A DNA stretch of 5,707 nt from Modestobacter sp. (lineage in GTDB: Bacteria; Actinomycetota; Actinomycetes; Mycobacteriales; Geodermatophilaceae), in assembly GCA_025965775.1 (NCBI GenBank), contig JAOPWG010000343.1:1-5707 (forward strand), written 5' to 3'. The first letter of the stretch is position 1, and each line of letters begins with the position of its first letter. The notes beneath the pieces are model-generated. The model saw only the letters and a list, made by a program, of their open reading frames with translations. It did no database searches and was not told the DNA's origin. A program made the position numbers and the translations under genes. Shown here piece after piece: positions 4,342-5,707 of the stretch.

Positions 4342-5290
4342 GGGAGGCGGCCAGCTGCTCCATCCGGCCGACCAGGAACTCCACCGCGGCCGCGCTGTCC
4401 ACCCTCTCGGCCACCCCGACGGCGGTCGGTGCGGTCGAGACGGTGCGCCGGTCGACCAGCGTCTGCCCCCGCCCGGCGCCGTGCCCGGTGTCGACGACGA
4501 CGTCCCGGGCGACCGTGCCCAACGTCCCCGGCACGATCGCCTCGGTGAGCGCCAGCGCGTCGTGCACCACCACGCCGGCGGTGCCGTAGGTGGTCTTCGC
4601 GTGGTCCAGGTACTGGCCCAGGATGGCCGCGGCCCGGGCGCCCACCGGCCCCGCGGCGGCGAACCGGGCGATGCCGGCCTCGGTCAGCACGGTGGGCAGG
4701 GTGACGTCCAGGCCGACCATCACCGTGGGGAGCCCGGCGCGGAACACCACGGCCGCGGCTTCCGGGTCGGCCCAGACGTTGAACTCCGCGGCGCCGGTGA
4801 CGTTGCCCCCTCGGGTCGCCGACCCGCCCATCACCACCAGTCGGCCGATCCGGGCCGCGGCGTCCGGGTACACCGACACCAGCAGGGCGATGTTGGTCAG
4901 CGGGCCGATCGCGGCCACCGTCACCGGCTCGGCGCTGGTCTCCAGCAGCTCGGCCAGCGCGGTGACCGCCGGGCGCGGGTCCACCTGGGCCGGGGACGGC
5001 GGAAGGACGACCCCACCCAGGCCGGCGGACCCGTGCACGTGCCCGGCGCGCCCCGGCAGGGGGTGCACCAGCGACGACCGGGCGCCCACGGCGACCGGGA
5101 CGTCGCTGCGGCCGGCCAGGTGCAGCACCCGCAGCGCGTTCTCCGTGGTCTGCGCCAGCTCGACGTTGCCGTGCACCGTCGTCACCAGCCGCAGGTCGAC
5201 CTCCGGGCTGGCCAGCGCCAGCAGGATCGCCAGGGCGTCGTCGATGCCGGGGTCGGTGTCGATCACGAGGGGGGTCGGGGTGTACGCCAC
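4334..5290 (-). CDS. Nucleoside hydrolase (inosine-uridine preferring family, Rih/IunH-like)
   Basis: Hydrolyses the N-glycosidic bond of ribonucleosides to base and ribose, a cytoplasmic salvage reaction using a bound calcium ion. The 318-residue product has the full family signature. DTDPGIDD at 11-18 supplies the calcium and ribose Asps, Asn42 lies in VHGN, and IGPLTN spans 128-133. Met154, Asn163, Glu169 and Asn171 lie in MGG...GNVTGAAEFN, and His243-Asp244 in VVHDALAL. All these positions correspond to active-site residues of the Crithidia enzyme. Length is typical (about 310-320). GTG 5290 was chosen because the signature follows ten residues later; a GTG at 5320 would add ten residues. 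Both have weak ribosome binding sites. The gene is convergent with, and touches, the transporter scar. Specificity (purine, pyrimidine or mixed) cannot be read. No nucleoside transporter or ribokinase is visible nearby. Confidence 0.93.
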   Translation of the reverse strand: MAYTPTPLVIDTDPGIDDALAILLALASPEVDLRLVTTVHGNVELAQTTENALRVLHLAGRSDVPVAVGARSSLVHPLPGRAGHVHGSAGLGGVVLPPSPAQVDPRPAVTALAELLETSAEPVTVAAIGPLTNIALLVSVYPDAAARIGRLVVMGGSATRGGNVTGAAEFNVWADPEAAAVVFRAGLPTVMVGLDVTLPTVLTEAGIARFAAAGPVGARAAAILGQYLDHAKTTYGTAGVVVHDALALTEAIVPGTLGTVARDVVVDTGHGAGRGQTLVDRRTVSTAPTAVGVAERVDSAAAVEFLVGRMEQLAASLS

Positions 5291-5373
5291 CCCGCCATCC
5301 CACCAGACACCCCGCGACACGCCGGCGCGTCGTCTGGGCCACCCGGGTGACCGCCCCGCCGATGCCGAGCTGA

Positions 5374-5391
5374 CCTGGGCTTTTTCCCGGG
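5374..5391. promoter_or_regulatory. Small hairpin with a T-rich loop in divergent region
   Basis: CCTGGG at 5374-5379 pairs with CCCGGG at 5386-5391 (one G-U) around the loop CTTTTT. The T-run is an unusually AT-rich patch for this genome. It stands 12 bases left of the larger inverted repeat at 5403-5426. Function unknown. Confidence 0.25.
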
Positions 5392-5402
5392 AGAGTCGAC
5401 AA

Positions 5403-5426
5403 GTGACCGCCCGTGAAGGCGGTCAC
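5403..5426. promoter_or_regulatory. Perfect 9-bp inverted repeat, possible operator or hairpin
   Basis: GTGACCGCC at 5403-5411 and GGCGGTCAC at 5418-5426 are perfect inverse copies around CGTGAA. The element lies 113 bases upstream of the nucleoside hydrolase start and 152 bases upstream of the next plus-strand gene. A terminator between divergent genes would be unexpected, so a repressor site or leader hairpin is more likely. The ten-base word GTGACCGCCC also occurs at 5347-5356. Which gene it serves is not known. Confidence 0.4.
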
Positions 5427-5513
5427 CGGCCGCTGCGGGGGGCCTGCGCAACGGTTCGGTCACGCGCCTGCCGCGGGGTGTCCGGAACGCGGGTCGTGGG
5501 CGGCTCCGGCGCC

Positions 5514-5519
5514 TAGTTT
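5514..5519 (+). promoter_or_regulatory. Possible -10 box (TAGTTT) of the last gene
   Basis: TAGTTT fits the actinobacterial housekeeping -10 pattern TANNNT and lies in the most AT-rich stretch of this intergenic region, 59 bases before the ATG at 5579. No matching -35 box is visible about 18 bases upstream, which is common in actinobacteria. Weak call. Confidence 0.3.
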
Positions 5520-5578
5520 TCTCCTTGCCCGCGGTCCCTTCCCCGGCCGCGGCAACTCTTCCCAGGAGGGAGCACGAC

Positions 5579-5707
5579 ATGGCGTTCCGTCCCGCACCGA
5601 TCGACACCGCCGTCGACCTCCTGGTGCACCCGGCTGCCCGCCCCGCCCGCCCGCGCACCGCCGCGCGGCGCGCCGGTCTGTGGGGCGCCGGTCCCGACGG
5701 CGAGCGG
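5579..5707 (+). CDS. Unrecognised protein, N-terminal part (cut by window end)
   Basis: The first 43 codons of a gene running off the window. The ATG at 5579 has an excellent ribosome binding site, AGGAGGG at 5564-5570, eight bases upstream, which makes the start convincing. The protein begins MAFRPAPIDTAVDLLVHPAA, followed by an Arg/Pro/Ala-rich linker and GLWGAGPDGER. No signal peptide or membrane helix is visible. I do not recognise a family from this much sequence. It is divergent from the nucleoside hydrolase across 288 bases that contain the inverted repeat at 5403-5426. Confidence 0.7.
   Translation, partial: MAFRPAPIDTAVDLLVHPAARPARPRTAARRAGLWGAGPDGER

Noticed and set aside
4590..5516. 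Long plus-strand open frame opposite the nucleoside hydrolase
   Set aside because: The minus-strand frame contains every catalytic residue of a known enzyme family. The opposite frame is its compositional shadow.
1..5707. CRISPR array, tRNA, rRNA, transposon or phage genes
   Set aside because: No regularly spaced repeats, cloverleaf-like segments or transposase/integrase motifs were seen on either strand.

Overview
The window is very GC-rich, and third codon positions are almost always G or C. Start codons are often GTG, and most genes are short with strong purine-rich ribosome binding sites. This points to a high-GC actinobacterium. The gene repertoire and protein sequences look most like Geodermatophilaceae (Blastococcus, Modestobacter, Geodermatophilus), but that family call is recollection and inference, not a search result.

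Left part (1-2443). The 3' end of an AidB-type acyl-CoA dehydrogenase comes first, then a NYN/PIN-like putative nuclease, both on the plus strand. A PRC-barrel protein lies convergent to the NYN gene on the minus strand. Divergent from the PRC gene is an 87-residue protein of unknown function. Upstream of this small gene are a close match to a SigR/SigH-type promoter (GGGAAT, 18 bases, GTT) and a G/C palindrome inside the promoter spacer.

Middle part (2456-3962). Two minus-strand genes form an RsbV/RsbW-like partner-switching pair: a STAS-domain anti-sigma antagonist at 3110-3457 and a HATPase anti-sigma-type kinase at 2456-2935. The STAS protein lacks the usual phosphorylatable Ser and has no convincing start codon. 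The 174-base gap between the two genes holds an inverted-repeat element whose end supplies the ribosome binding site of the kinase gene. Bases 3539-3962 carry no gene that I can support.

Right part (3963-5707). A plus-strand OpuC/ProW-type osmoprotectant transporter permease starts with an excellent ribosome binding site but has been wrecked by deletions. Three fragments in three reading frames remain, and the last reads like the C-terminal tail of a substrate-binding protein. This looks like the scar of a whole ABC-transporter operon. Its remnant ends head-on against an apparently intact nucleoside hydrolase on the minus strand, which keeps all the family's catalytic and calcium-binding residues. 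A 288-base divergent intergenic region with a perfect 9-bp inverted repeat then leads to the start of an unrecognised plus-strand gene cut by the window end.

I see no CRISPR array, tRNA, rRNA, transposase or phage gene. The best leads are the collapsed osmoprotectant operon, the atypical STAS protein, the putative redox-controlled small gene and the interspersed repeat. None is clear evidence of a wholly new system.
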